The notes below the pieces were generated by a model. That model saw only the letters and a list, made by a program, of their open reading frames with translations, did not search any database and was not told where the DNA came from. The translations under genes were made by a program, and so were the position numbers. Shown one piece after another: positions 1 to 9,039 of a stretch of DNA of 64,000 bases (positions are counted from its first letter, which is position 1; every line of letters begins with the position of its first letter). Where the stretch lies: NCBI GenBank assembly GCA_035713725.1, contig DASTMZ010000087.1:31988-95987 (forward strand), given 5' to 3'. The DNA comes from DASQPR01 sp035713725. Lineage in GTDB: Bacteria > Actinomycetota > Actinomycetes > Mycobacteriales > Micromonosporaceae.

Positions 1-15
1 AGCTGACTGCGCTGG

Positions 16-1014
16 TCAGCCGACGGTGGAGCGTCGGACGACGAGCGTCGTCGGAATGACGTTGGGCTCTTCCGGGAGTCGCGCACCGGCCAGTTGGGAC
101 AGCACCATTCGAGCCGCCGTCGCGCCCATCTCGCGCAGCGGCTGACGGATCGTGGTGAGAGGCGGGTCGGTGTGGAGCGCCGCGGGCACGTCGTCGAAGC
201 CGACGACGGCGATGTCGTCCGGCACGCGACGGCCGCTCTCCCGGACCGCCTGGATCGCGCCGCCGGCCGACAGATCGTTGTGGGCGAAGATCGAGTCGAA
301 CTCGATGCCGGCGGCGATGGCCTGCTTCACCGCGAACCGTCCACAGTCGAAGGTGAAGTCGCCTTCGATGAAGTGCGCCCGGTCGAGACGGACTCCGGCG
401 GCCAGATAAGCCGCGCGGAATCCGTCCGACCGCTCTTGCGTGCAACCGAACGCCTCGGTACCGGTGATCACCAGTGGCCGCATCCGACCGATGCCGATCA
501 GATGCTGTGCCGCCGCCTCGCCGCCATCCCGGTTGGTCGTCGCGACCGACGGGAACTGTGGCTGGTGGCCACGGTCGTCGATCAGGACCACCGGCAGCCC
601 CCGTTGGTGCAGCTCGGTGATGTAGTCGAGGGTGTTCTCCGGCTCGATAACGAGCAGGCCGTCGAACGACTTCGCCGACACGTGCGTAGCGAACTGCCGC
701 ATCGACTCGTCGCCCCGGTTGCAGGTAAACATCAAAAGGCCGTAGCTATCGCTTTCCAGGACGTCGACGGCACCTTGCACGACGTCCGCGATCCACGGCC
801 ACGTCAACGACGGCACGAGCATGCCGACGATGCGCGTCCGGCCGCGGGCCAGGCCGACGGCGCGGGCGCTCGGCACGTACCCGAGTTCCTCGATGACCTG
901 CCGGACTCGGGCCGCCGTGGTGACGTTGAGTTCGCCCTTGCCATTGAGGACCCGGGAGACCGTTGTCTTGCTGACACCCGCACGCGCGGCGACGTCGGCG
1001 ATGGTGATCGGCAC
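16..1014 (-). CDS. LacI/GalR-family transcriptional regulator
   Basis: DNA-binding regulator with an N-terminal LacI helix-turn-helix (residues about 3-50, ITIADVAARAGVSKTTVSRVLNG) followed by a periplasmic-binding-protein-like effector domain ending in the usual TTIRQP...MG...L segment. The frame stays open upstream to 1299, but that adds 95 residues of low-complexity Gly/Pro/Ser sequence. A GTG at 1014 preceded by GGAGGGGGAGGC gives 332 residues, the normal LacI-family length, so I chose that start. It is divergent from the DUF3311-symporter pair at 1499, which it probably controls; the effector (perhaps a carboxylate or sugar) cannot be told from sequence. Confidence 0.9.
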   Translation of the reverse strand: MPITIADVAARAGVSKTTVSRVLNGKGELNVTTAARVRQVIEELGYVPSARAVGLARGRTRIVGMLVPSLTWPWIADVVQGAVDVLESDSYGLLMFTCNRGDESMRQFATHVSAKSFDGLLVIEPENTLDYITELHQRGLPVVLIDDRGHQPQFPSVATTNRDGGEAAAQHLIGIGRMRPLVITGTEAFGCTQERSDGFRAAYLAAGVRLDRAHFIEGDFTFDCGRFAVKQAIAAGIEFDSIFAHNDLSAGGAIQAVRESGRRVPDDIAVVGFDDVPAALHTDPPLTTIRQPLREMGATAARMVLSQLAGARLPEEPNVIPTTLVVRRSTVG

Positions 1015-1498
1015 GCCTCCCCCTCCGGCGTCGTCGGGATGAGCTCCGGCTCTCGGGTTCTCCGGCTGTCCGGCCTTCTGGCTGCCGGGCTGTCCGGCCT
1101 CGCTTCGCGGCCCGGAAGCGGTTTCGGGAGCGGTTCCGTGGGCCGAGTCAACCGGAGCCGAACCGGTGGCGTCAATAACCGCCAGATAACGAATGGGTCG
1201 GATTATCACTGGATGGTGCCGGACGGCGCGCATCGAGTCCGATGTAGAGGCGACCGAGTCGTGTGGGGACTGCGCCCGTGACCGCGCAGCGTGATCCAAC
1301 GACGTCGGATCGTAAGAGAGCAGTACGGCAACGCTGCGTCACGCAATGTGCACAAGTGAACAACGTCGTACGGACGTATTGAGAGCTTGTGCATACGGCG
1401 GTAACGTCCGACTAACTCGATCGGAAGCTTGCGCAAAAGGCCGATGCGACATCCGATTCACGGTCGAAGTCATATCGACCGGTTGGGGAGGACTTGCC
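1015..1498. promoter_or_regulatory. Divergent control region between lacI-type gene and symporter operon
   Basis: 484 bp without a convincing gene if lacI starts at 1014. On the + strand TTGAGA (1379-1384), a 17-nt spacer and TAACGT (1402-1407) form a plausible sigma-70-type promoter for the symporter genes. Palindromic sites surround it: TGTGCACA at 1347-1354, a TTGTGCAT relative inside the spacer at 1387-1394, and TTGCGCAA at 1429-1436 just after the expected transcription start. The central CG of TTGCGCAA is the usual feature of LacI-family operators. Assignment of these sites to the adjacent regulator is inference. Confidence 0.4.
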
Positions 1499-1735
1499 AT
1501 GTCCGAGCAACACGATGTGGGCGGTCCGGAACGAACTACTGGACGCAGCCGATGGCATTGGCTGCTGCTTGTCCCGATCGTCGTTCCGCTACTGACCTTC
1601 CTCTACAACGGGAACAACCCGTATTTCCTCGGATTCCCGCGGTTCTACTGGCTCCAACTCGCGTTCATCATCCTCGGCGTCGGTACGACGACGTTCGTGT
1701 ACCAGAAGACGAAGGATCGGGGTGACGGGTCGTGA
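1499..1735 (+). CDS. DUF3311 small membrane protein (symporter partner)
   Basis: 78-residue protein with two predicted membrane helices (HWLLLVPIVVPLLTFLY at about 20-36 and FYWLQLAFIILGVGTTTFVY near 48-68) and a conserved-looking N-P-Y-F-LGFPRFYW linker. DUF3311 proteins are typically encoded directly upstream of sodium:solute symporters, as here, where the downstream GTG overlaps this stop by 4 nt (GTGA). The ATG at 1499 is preceded by GGGGAGGA; upstream in-frame codons look non-coding. Likely a subunit or assembly factor of the transporter; the exact role is not established. Confidence 0.88.
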   Translation: MSEQHDVGGPERTTGRSRWHWLLLVPIVVPLLTFLYNGNNPYFLGFPRFYWLQLAFIILGVGTTTFVYQKTKDRGDGS

Positions 1736-3390
1736 AGGAGCACCAAACCGAGATCATCATCGCGACCGCCATCTTCGTGTTCGTCAGCATCCTCGGCTTC
1801 GTCGCGTCGCGGTGGAAGCGACCGACGACGATGGCGCACCTGGACGAATGGGGCCTCGGCGGCCGGCAGTTCGGTTCGTGGGTCACCTGGTTCCTGGTCG
1901 GTGGCGACCTCTACACGGCGTACACGTTTGTCGCCGTACCCGCACTGCTCTTCGCGTCCGGCGCGGCCGGCTTCTTCGCGGTGCCGTACACGGTGATCAT
2001 CTACCCGCTGGTCTTCGTGGTGCTGGTTCGGTTGTGGTCGGTGTCGCGCAAGCACGGTCTCGTCACGCCGGCGGACTTCGTACGCGCGCGGTCCGGATCG
2101 TCCACGATGGCGTTGTTGGTCGCGATCACCGGCATCGTCGCCACAATGCCCTACATCGCGCTGCAGTTGGTCGGCATCGAGGCGGTTCTCAAGGCGATGC
2201 ACGTCAACCCGACGTGGGCGCTGATCGTCGCGTTCGCCATTCTCGCGGCATACACCTACAGCTCCGGCCTTCGGGCACCGGCGCTGATCGCGTTCGTCAA
2301 GGATCTGCTGATCTACGCCGTGATCATCGTCGCGATCATCTACATCCCGTACAAGCTCGGCGGGTACCACAAGATCTTCGACGCCGCGCAGACGAAGCTG
2401 CACGGGCAGGCGACCCCGAGCAGCACGCTGTTGGGTCCCGCGAACCAGTGGCAATACATCACGCTGGCCCTCGGCTCGGCGCTGGCGCTTTTCCTCTACC
2501 CGCACAGCGTGACCGGCGTGCTCGCTAGTCGGTCGCGCAACGTCATCAAGCGCAACATGTCCGCGCTGCCGGCATACAGCCTGTTGCTCGGTCTGATCGC
2601 GCTGCTCGGCTACATGGCGATCGCGGCCGGCACCAAGCCGATCGTGTCCGGTGGAAAGCCGGACGGGAACACGATCGTGCCGGTGCTGTTCGACCAGATG
2701 TTCCCGCACTGGTTCGCTGGCGTCGCGTTTGCGGCCGTGGCGATCGGTGCGCTGGTGCCGGCCGCCATCATGGCGATCGCGGCGGCGAACCTCTTCACCC
2801 GCAATATCTACGTCGAATACATCAAGCCCGACTCGTCGCCCGCGCACCAGACCGCGGTCAGCAAGATCGCATCGCTGGTCGTGAAGATCGGCGCGGTGCT
2901 GGTGATCCTGTTCATCAGCCCGCAGTTCTCCATCGACCTTCAGCTGATCGGTGGCGTGATCATCCTGCAGACATTGCCCGCGGTCGCCATCGGCCTTTAC
3001 ACCGGCTGGCTGCACCGTTGGGGCCTCGTGCTGGGCTGGGTCGCCGGCATGGGCCTTGGCATGTGGATGCTTTACCAGATCCCCAACCCGGCGACGAACC
3101 ACAAGCACTTCGGCGGCTCCGCGTTCGCTCTGTCGAAGTGGTTCGACCCGACGTCGATCGGCCTCAACGCGAAGACGACCGTCTACGTCGGCTTCGTCGC
3201 GGTGCTGGCGAACCTCGTCGTCGCGGTGATCATCTCGCTGCTGTGCAAGCTGGTACGGCTGCCCGACGGCGTCGACACGACGTCACCGGACGACTACACG
3301 CACGATCCGGCACGAGCCCCGGCGCCTGCGCTACCCAAGCAGACCGAACTCGCTGGCGACGAGTTGCCGGAGCCGGCCCCGACCACCTAG
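1732..3390 (+). CDS. mctP: Sodium:solute symporter, monocarboxylate (MctP-like) type
   Basis: 552-residue integral membrane protein with about 13 hydrophobic segments and the SSS-family pattern of an N-terminal helix, a GGRQFGSWVTWFLVGGDLYTAYTF motif (about 44-66) and a long C-terminal charged tail. The SSS family couples sodium entry to uptake of small organic solutes; a DUF3311 partner is typical of the acetate/pyruvate/lactate-type MctP branch, so monocarboxylate uptake is the best guess. Starts at GTG overlapping the stop of the DUF3311 gene, implying translational coupling. Probably repressed or controlled by the divergent LacI-type regulator. Confidence 0.82.
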   Translation: MKEHQTEIIIATAIFVFVSILGFVASRWKRPTTMAHLDEWGLGGRQFGSWVTWFLVGGDLYTAYTFVAVPALLFASGAAGFFAVPYTVIIYPLVFVVLVRLWSVSRKHGLVTPADFVRARSGSSTMALLVAITGIVATMPYIALQLVGIEAVLKAMHVNPTWALIVAFAILAAYTYSSGLRAPALIAFVKDLLIYAVIIVAIIYIPYKLGGYHKIFDAAQTKLHGQATPSSTLLGPANQWQYITLALGSALALFLYPHSVTGVLASRSRNVIKRNMSALPAYSLLLGLIALLGYMAIAAGTKPIVSGGKPDGNTIVPVLFDQMFPHWFAGVAFAAVAIGALVPAAIMAIAAANLFTRNIYVEYIKPDSSPAHQTAVSKIASLVVKIGAVLVILFISPQFSIDLQLIGGVIILQTLPAVAIGLYTGWLHRWGLVLGWVAGMGLGMWMLYQIPNPATNHKHFGGSAFALSKWFDPTSIGLNAKTTVYVGFVAVLANLVVAVIISLLCKLVRLPDGVDTTSPDDYTHDPARAPAPALPKQTELAGDELPEPAPTT

Positions 3391-3416
3391 CCGCACACCG
3401 TCCGGAATCACCGTCC

Positions 3417-3475
3417 CTCCTGGATCTTGGAATCGTACGGGCGCCACACAGCACCCTGATTCCAAGGTCCAGGAG
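3417..3475. repeat. 18-bp inverted repeat / large hairpin after the symporter gene
   Basis: Arms CTCCTGGATCTTGGAATC (3417-3434) and GATTCCAAGGTCCAGGAG (3458-3475) pair along all 18 positions, with one G-T wobble, around a 23-nt loop. It starts 27 nt after the symporter stop, so it may end that transcript, but there is no T-tract. It could equally be a copy of a dispersed intergenic repeat. Confidence 0.6.
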
Positions 3476-3683
3476 AATGGACGACCGTCGAGCGTCGAGC
3501 GACGATCCGGCGGTCCACAGGAGACACACAGCCGACTCGTACCCGGCGACTTGGTTCGGATCGGCGACACGCCGCAACGATCGAGGTTAGGCACGTGCGG
3601 GTCCTGGGTACGGTGTGATCGCCCGGTCCCCCGCCGGGCGCCGACCGCTATCCGGCCGGCTCCTGCCGGATAGCGAGGACCAT

Positions 3684-4334
3684 GTGCGCCCTCCCCGAAG
3701 CCTCGCCCTGGTCGCCGCCGCTCTGATCGCAACGATCGCGGTAGCCGGATGCAAAGACGTCGGCATCGAGTCCAGCGGCGGAGCGACACCCACCTCCGGA
3801 TCGGCTGCGACGGCCGATTCCGAACTCCGTACCTTGACCGTGGCGACCGGTCTGTCGATGGCCGGATACAGTCGCGCACGATTCCACATCTGGTCCTCGC
3901 AGGGCGGCGGCTGCGACACGCGAGACCTCGTGCTCAAGCGCCAGGGAGACAACGTCGACGCCACAGCGTCTTGCAAGATCGTCCACGGTACGTGGACCAG
4001 CCCGTACAACGACAAGACCTATACCGACCCGCAGGACCTGCAGATCGACCACGTCGTGCCGCTGGCCAACGCGTGGTTGTCCGGCGCGAAGAACTGGACC
4101 GATGACCAGCGCGAGGCGTTCGGCAACGACCTCACCCGGCCGCAGTTGCTCGCCGTGGACGGCCACGACAACGAATCCAAGGGCGACCAGGATCCGTCAC
4201 AGTGGAAGCCGCCGAGCCACGACTTCTGGTGCACGTACGCCAAGGACTGGATCACGGTGAAGACCTTCTGGAAGCTGACCGTGACGACGGCGGAGAAGTC
4301 GGCATTGCAGGACATGCTCGCCACCTGCGCATGA
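3684..4334 (+). CDS. Secreted lipoprotein with HNH-like nuclease domain (DUF1524/GmrSD C-terminal type)
   Basis: 216 residues from the GTG at 3684 (GAGGA upstream). The N-terminus is a lipoprotein signal: Arg residues, a hydrophobic core and the lipobox VAGC with Cys23. The mature part carries an IDHVVPLANAW motif, the beta-beta-metal His-Me-finger signature of the DUF1524/GmrSD C-terminal family, followed by NDLTRPQLLAVDGHDNESKGDQDPSQW, where Asn and His complete the metal site. Such proteins are common exported actinobacterial endonuclease-like proteins, perhaps for extracellular DNA degradation; activity here is inferred. An earlier ATG at 3615 is in frame but would bury the signal peptide. 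Confidence 0.85.
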   Translation: MRPPRSLALVAAALIATIAVAGCKDVGIESSGGATPTSGSAATADSELRTLTVATGLSMAGYSRARFHIWSSQGGGCDTRDLVLKRQGDNVDATASCKIVHGTWTSPYNDKTYTDPQDLQIDHVVPLANAWLSGAKNWTDDQREAFGNDLTRPQLLAVDGHDNESKGDQDPSQWKPPSHDFWCTYAKDWITVKTFWKLTVTTAEKSALQDMLATCA

Positions 4335-4413
4335 GAGGCGAGTCGACCGACGCCGACGGGCAACCTGATCGAACGGTGGTTAGCACCCCGCCCGGTCGCG
4401 TGATGATGGCGGG

Positions 4414-4668
4414 ATGAGCGACTCGCGAACGTCCGACATCACCGCGCCGCCGGGTGGCGTGATGACCGATGACGTCGGCGTGATCACTGGCCGGCTCACC
4501 GTCCGGACCACCGTCAACGACCATGGCGACGTCGTGGTGCATGTGCAATACAAGGACGCCGACGAGTGGTACGAGGTGCGTCACGGCGGCGTACACCTCG
4601 CCGACCCGGCCGACCTTGACGCCGTACACGCGATCGTGGTCGGGTTGCTCGACCGCCCGCCCGGCTGA
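4414..4668 (+). CDS. Small hypothetical protein
   Basis: 84-residue acidic soluble protein of unknown function. From about residue 17 (MTDDVGVITGRLTVRTTV) it reads as alternating beta-strands, HVQYKDADEWYEVRHGGVHL, followed by an amphipathic helix (ADLDAVHAIVVGLLDR). The ATG at 4414 has GGCGGG upstream; an internal ATG at 4462 is an alternative start. No neighbour suggests a function. It stands alone between the lipoprotein and the convergent UPF0182 gene. Confidence 0.6.
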   Translation: MSDSRTSDITAPPGGVMTDDVGVITGRLTVRTTVNDHGDVVVHVQYKDADEWYEVRHGGVHLADPADLDAVHAIVVGLLDRPPG

Positions 4669-4741
4669 CGCCGGAAGACACCCGGGCGCGGGGCAGATTC
4701 ACCCAGACGCGGGCAGACTCCTCCCGTCGGAGCTGGTCAGG

Positions 4742-7732
4742 TCATTTTGACGGCGTTGGGCTCGGTTGCGTCGGCGGTGAGCTCGGCGGCGCCGTCGCCG
4801 AGTTCCGTGCCTTCTCGTAGGCGGCCGTCGCGTTGTTCAGGTCGGTCAGCGCCTGACCGATCGCCGTGAAGTCACCGTTCTGCTCGGCCCTCTTGAGGTC
4901 GGCGAGCGCCTTGTTGATCTGCGCGATCGCAGCGTTCAGCGCGGCCGAGTTGCCCGGTGCCGCGTTGGTCGGCGGTGCCGGCGTGGTGGGCGTCGTCGGC
5001 GTCGGTGTGTTCGTGCCGTTCTTCGCCTCGTCGACCAGATCCTGGACGCCGGCGGCCACCGTGTCGTCGTACGCGAGGTAGTCGCCGTAGCTCAGCAACA
5101 CCTTCTTCATGAGCGGCCACGAGCCAGGCGCGGTCGACTCGATGTAGACCGGCTCGACGTAGAGGATGCCGTTGTCGATCGGCAGCGACAGCAGATTGCC
5201 ATAGACGACGCGCGAGGTGTTCGACTGGAACAGCGACAGATCCTTGCGGATCGTCGGATCGTTCTGCAGCTTCTGTTGCGCCTGTGTCGGTCCGGCGACT
5301 TGAGGCGTCTCCAACACCTCCAGCTGGGGGTCGCCCTGTGCGTCGTAGTAGCCGGTGATGAGCGCGGACAGGTTCGGCTGGCTCCGCAGTGTCATCGCAG
5401 AGGTCAGCTGGAACGTCGGCTGGTTCTGATCGGGGAACTCCGCCAGCAGGTAGTAGGGCGGCTGCTTGAGCTGCTCGGACTCGTTCGCCGGGTCGACCGG
5501 GACCTGCCAGAAGTCCTGTCCGGAGAAGAAGCTCGCCGGATCCGTCACGTGGAAGCGGGTGAGCAGGTCGCGCTGCACCTTGAACTGGTCCTCCGGGTAG
5601 CGGAAATGCGCCCTGAGCTCCGGCGTGATCGCCGAGGACGGCTGGATCAGATGCCCGCCGAATGCCTTGTTCCAAGCGTCCAGGATCGGATCGTCCGGCC
5701 CGAACTGGTAGAGCGTGACGGTGCCGTTGTAGGCGTCGACCGTCGCCTTCACGGAGTTGCGCAAGTAGTTGATCGGGCGGCTGGCCTGCTGTGCGACGCC
5801 TTGGCCGACCTGGGTGTCGCTGGTCGCGGTCCGCAGGTCCACGAGGTCTGAGTAGGGATATGTGGACGCTGTCGTGTAGCCGTCCAGGATCCACACGATC
5901 TTGCCGTCGATCACCGCTGGATACGGGTCGCCATCGATGGTGAGGAACGGCGCGACCTTCTCCACGCGCTCTCGCGGATCGCGTACGTAGAGCAGCTTGG
6001 AGTCCTGGTTGAACACCCCGGAGATGAGGAAGTTCGGCTCCTTGTACTTCCACGCGTAGAGCATCCGGCGCCAGTAGGACGAGACGGAGACGCCGCCGGT
6101 GCCGGAGTAGGTCACCGACTTTTCCGGCGAGCCGCTGGTCGGGCCCGGACCGTCGTATTCGCGAGGTTTCGAACCCGGTGGCTGGCCGACGACCGCGTAC
6201 GAGCCCATCCCTTCGCCGTAGTAGATGCCCTGCTGGGCGGTGGCGAATTGCGGGTCGTTCGCGGTGCATGCCGCGGCGTTCGGTTGTGGAGCGGACTGCG
6301 GCGGCTGCGAGCCGTCGGACGGCGTTGCCGTGGCGATCACGCCGGACACGAAATACGGCTGACCCTGACACACCGTCGTGTTCGCCGGCGCCGCTACGAA
6401 GCCGTCGCCGTGCGTGAAAATCGTGTGGGCGTTCTGCCAGTTCCATTGCCGGCCGGCCGCGCTGTTGTAGTCGATCTCACGGATGCCGACCACGTAGTCC
6501 TGCGTCTTGCCGGCGGTCGTATAGCGGTCAATGTCGAGCTTCTCGCCGAAGTCGTAAAAGCCGCGGGCGCGCTGCAGTTGCGTATACGTGTCGGCAACCA
6601 CGGCCGGGTCGAGTACGCGCGCGTTCGGCACCGTACCGGTGTCGGTGGCAAGCGCCGGCGACGGAGTGGTGGCGGTGGCGTCGAGCGGGCCGTCCTTGAT
6701 CTTGTCCAGTCCGAACGCGGCTCGCGTCGCGTCGATGCTCTGCTGGATGTAGGTCAGCTCCTTGCTCGGCAGATTCGGCTGGACAATGAACCGCTGCACG
6801 ACGAAGGGGTAGATGCCACCGATCGCGATCGCCGACACGACGAGCAGCCCGATCGCCATGCCGGGCCACACCAGGTTGCGGATGAACGCGTTGGACAGCA
6901 CCAGGATCGCGACCGCCACGATCAACGAGATCCAGGCGAGGATCGTCTTGGCCGGCATCAGCGCGTTGACGTCCGCGTAGCCGGCGCCGGTGGTGTTGAC
7001 GCTGCCGATGTGGTCGAGCAGCAGACCTCGCTTGTCCAGCACGTACGAGACGGCCTTGAGCAGCACGAACGCGGCGACAAGCGCGGTGAGCTGAGCGCGG
7101 GCGGCGGTCGTGATGCGGTCGCCGCGGCCCTGCAGGCGTACGCCGCCGAAGAGGTAGTGCACGACAAGCGCACCGATCAGCGACAGGACGGTCGCGGTGA
7201 AACCGATGCCGAGCAGGTAACGCCAGAACGGGTAGTCGAAGACGTACCAGCCGATGTCGGTGCCGAACTGCGGATCTTTGATGCCGAACGAACCGCCGTT
7301 GACGAACAGCAACCAGGTCTGCCAGTGCGCCTCGCCGGACAGCCCGGCGAAGAACGCCACGAGACCGGAGATGATGCCGATCCACCACGCCATGCGCCCG
7401 CTCAACAGCGATCGGTAGCGGTCCAGTGCGTTCTGCTCGGCCGAGTGCGGGCGGATCAGGGGACGCAGCCGGTATGCCAGATAGAGGTTCCCGGCCACCA
7501 ACCCGCCGACCACGACGCCCACGACGAGGAACATGACGACGCGGGTCCAGAGCATGGTGGAGAACACCTGCGAGTAGTGCACCTCGGCGAACCAGTAGCG
7601 GTCGGTGAGGATGTCGACGAGCACGCCCAGCAGGATGAGTGCGACGATGAGGGTCGCGACCGTGACGAGGATCAACCGGCCGCGGCGACCAATCCTCGGT
7701 ACGGGCGAACGAACTACCACGTCTGCTGTCAC
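4742..7732 (-). CDS. UPF0182 family large membrane protein
   Basis: 996 residues, matching the UPF0182 (COG1615) family of actinobacteria and cyanobacteria (M. tuberculosis Rv3193c position). About seven hydrophobic helices fill residues 15-320, followed by a roughly 600-residue extracytoplasmic domain (LYVRDPRERVEKVAPFLTIDGDPYPAVIDGKIVWILDGYT is typical) and an Ala/Pro/Thr-rich tail (PTPTTPTTPAPPT, then PPSSPPTQPSPTPS). Function is unknown. The GTG at 7732 directly abuts GGAGAG; a second GTG at 7720 would have better spacing. It lies downstream of the PDZ protease on the same strand, as in mycobacteria. Confidence 0.92.
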   Translation of the reverse strand: MTADVVVRSPVPRIGRRGRLILVTVATLIVALILLGVLVDILTDRYWFAEVHYSQVFSTMLWTRVVMFLVVGVVVGGLVAGNLYLAYRLRPLIRPHSAEQNALDRYRSLLSGRMAWWIGIISGLVAFFAGLSGEAHWQTWLLFVNGGSFGIKDPQFGTDIGWYVFDYPFWRYLLGIGFTATVLSLIGALVVHYLFGGVRLQGRGDRITTAARAQLTALVAAFVLLKAVSYVLDKRGLLLDHIGSVNTTGAGYADVNALMPAKTILAWISLIVAVAILVLSNAFIRNLVWPGMAIGLLVVSAIAIGGIYPFVVQRFIVQPNLPSKELTYIQQSIDATRAAFGLDKIKDGPLDATATTPSPALATDTGTVPNARVLDPAVVADTYTQLQRARGFYDFGEKLDIDRYTTAGKTQDYVVGIREIDYNSAAGRQWNWQNAHTIFTHGDGFVAAPANTTVCQGQPYFVSGVIATATPSDGSQPPQSAPQPNAAACTANDPQFATAQQGIYYGEGMGSYAVVGQPPGSKPREYDGPGPTSGSPEKSVTYSGTGGVSVSSYWRRMLYAWKYKEPNFLISGVFNQDSKLLYVRDPRERVEKVAPFLTIDGDPYPAVIDGKIVWILDGYTTASTYPYSDLVDLRTATSDTQVGQGVAQQASRPINYLRNSVKATVDAYNGTVTLYQFGPDDPILDAWNKAFGGHLIQPSSAITPELRAHFRYPEDQFKVQRDLLTRFHVTDPASFFSGQDFWQVPVDPANESEQLKQPPYYLLAEFPDQNQPTFQLTSAMTLRSQPNLSALITGYYDAQGDPQLEVLETPQVAGPTQAQQKLQNDPTIRKDLSLFQSNTSRVVYGNLLSLPIDNGILYVEPVYIESTAPGSWPLMKKVLLSYGDYLAYDDTVAAGVQDLVDEAKNGTNTPTPTTPTTPAPPTNAAPGNSAALNAAIAQINKALADLKRAEQNGDFTAIGQALTDLNNATAAYEKARNSATAPPSSPPTQPSPTPSK

Positions 7733-7744
7733 CTCTCCGTCGCC

Positions 7745-7798
7745 CGCGTCTACCGTACGAGCCGCGTCTACCGTACGAGGTCACCACGGTACGTGACC
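7745..7798. repeat. Two 18-bp tandem repeats and an adjacent inverted repeat upstream of the UPF0182 gene
   Basis: Positions 7745-7762 and 7763-7780 are two copies of CGCGTCTACCGTACGAGC with one change in the final base. They run into an inverted repeat GGTCAC-8 nt-GTGACC (7779-7798). The block occupies the 99-bp gap between the PDZ protease stop and the UPF0182 start, so it may hold a promoter or operator for the UPF0182 gene. Confidence 0.5.
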
Positions 7799-7831
7799 TG
7801 GCCGCCCGAGTGGGTACCGGCGGATATTTCG

Positions 7832-8857
7832 CTACCTCGTGCAGAGCGGCGGCTGAGTGCCCGACCGTACGTCGGCGAGCGCGGTCAGCGCACCGTCGAG
7901 GTTCGTCACCTTGATGAGGGTCAGACCGGCCACCGGACTGCGCAGTGCCTCGGCGCAGTTGTCCGCGGGTGCCAGGAAGTATCGAGCACCGGCCGCACGC
8001 GCCGCGATCATCTTCTGCGCGATGCCGCCGATCGGCCCCACGTCGCCGTCGTCGTCCATCGTGCCGGTGCCGGCGATGATCCGGCCGCCGGTGAGGTCGG
8101 TCGGGCCGAGCTTGTCGATGATGCCGAGGGTGAACATCAAGCCGGCGCTCGGACCGCCCACGTTCTCGAGTTGGATACTCACTTTGATCGGCGACGGTTG
8201 AGTCTGCTGGACCTCGACGCCGATCTGCGGCTTCCCGTCGCTGCCGGCCACCGTCTTAATCGGTGTCACCGTCGCCTTGCCGGATCGCGTGTAGCCGATC
8301 TGCAGCGTGGCGCCGACCGGCTTGGCCTGGATGAACGCGGCGAGGTCGTCGGCGGAGAGCACCTGTTGACCGTCGACCGTGGTAACCACATCGCCAGCCT
8401 GAAGATGACCCTGCGCGGGCTTGCCGGTCACCACGCTCGCGATGGTCACCAGCACCGGGTAGCCCTCGTGCCGCAGCGCAGCGGTGACCGCCGAGCTTTG
8501 CGACTGCTTGAACTGATCGGTGGACTGCTGGTTGAGCTGCTGCTCCGACTCACCGGGCGGAATGATCACCTCGGCCGGCAGCACCGCGTTATCGCGGTCG
8601 AACCAGCCCCGTACGACGTCGAACGCGGTGATCTTGTCGATCTCGCCAACGGTCAGCATGCGCAGCTGGCCGTTCGAGTCCGAGGTGGTGGGTGCGCCGC
8701 TGATGCTGATCACCGGCTTGCCCTTCACCGTGCCGAGCGTGTCGAATGTCGGGCCGGGCACCAATTCCACATAGTCGACCGGAGCGACGTACGCGAGCGC
8801 ACCCAAGCCGGCCAGCAGGATGACACCGACGATCAGTGTCGTCAGGCGGCGATTCAT
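7832..8857 (-). CDS. PDZ domain-containing Lon-like serine protease (YlbL/Rv3194c family)
   Basis: 341-residue membrane-anchored protease: one N-terminal helix (about 7-25), a PDZ domain at about 115-205 (GDVVTTVDGQQVLSADDLAAFI) and a C-terminal Lon-type S16 proteolytic domain. The catalytic Ser237 lies in ENVGGPSAGLMF and Lys282 in GGIAQKMIAA, the Ser-Lys dyad of this family. The active site is expected outside the membrane. It is upstream of UPF0182 on the same strand and divergent from the zincin gene, as in mycobacteria. Substrates are unknown. Confidence 0.93.
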   Translation of the reverse strand: MNRRLTTLIVGVILLAGLGALAYVAPVDYVELVPGPTFDTLGTVKGKPVISISGAPTTSDSNGQLRMLTVGEIDKITAFDVVRGWFDRDNAVLPAEVIIPPGESEQQLNQQSTDQFKQSQSSAVTAALRHEGYPVLVTIASVVTGKPAQGHLQAGDVVTTVDGQQVLSADDLAAFIQAKPVGATLQIGYTRSGKATVTPIKTVAGSDGKPQIGVEVQQTQPSPIKVSIQLENVGGPSAGLMFTLGIIDKLGPTDLTGGRIIAGTGTMDDDGDVGPIGGIAQKMIAARAAGARYFLAPADNCAEALRSPVAGLTLIKVTNLDGALTALADVRSGTQPPLCTR

Positions 8858-9039
8858 TGGGCGAGCCTATCCGGCGGCAAAACACAATCCGCGCTCGCGT
8901 CGCTGGGCGTCCGCTGGGAGTCTGTGACGCCTGTTGCGCGCCGTCGCGGCCGGCCAACGTGCCGACCTCGGTACGCCGTGGGCGGAAGCGAGCCCCGCGG
9001 GTGGTCGGGTGCCGGATCGGACCGCGTACCGTGGGAAAC

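Noticed and set aside
1015..1299. N-terminal extension of the LacI regulator
   Set aside because: Low complexity, no ribosome site, and the GTG at 1014 gives the normal family length.
1645..3108. 487-codon minus-strand frame over the symporter gene
   Set aside because: Shadow of a clear membrane transporter; very high Arg/Asp/His content.
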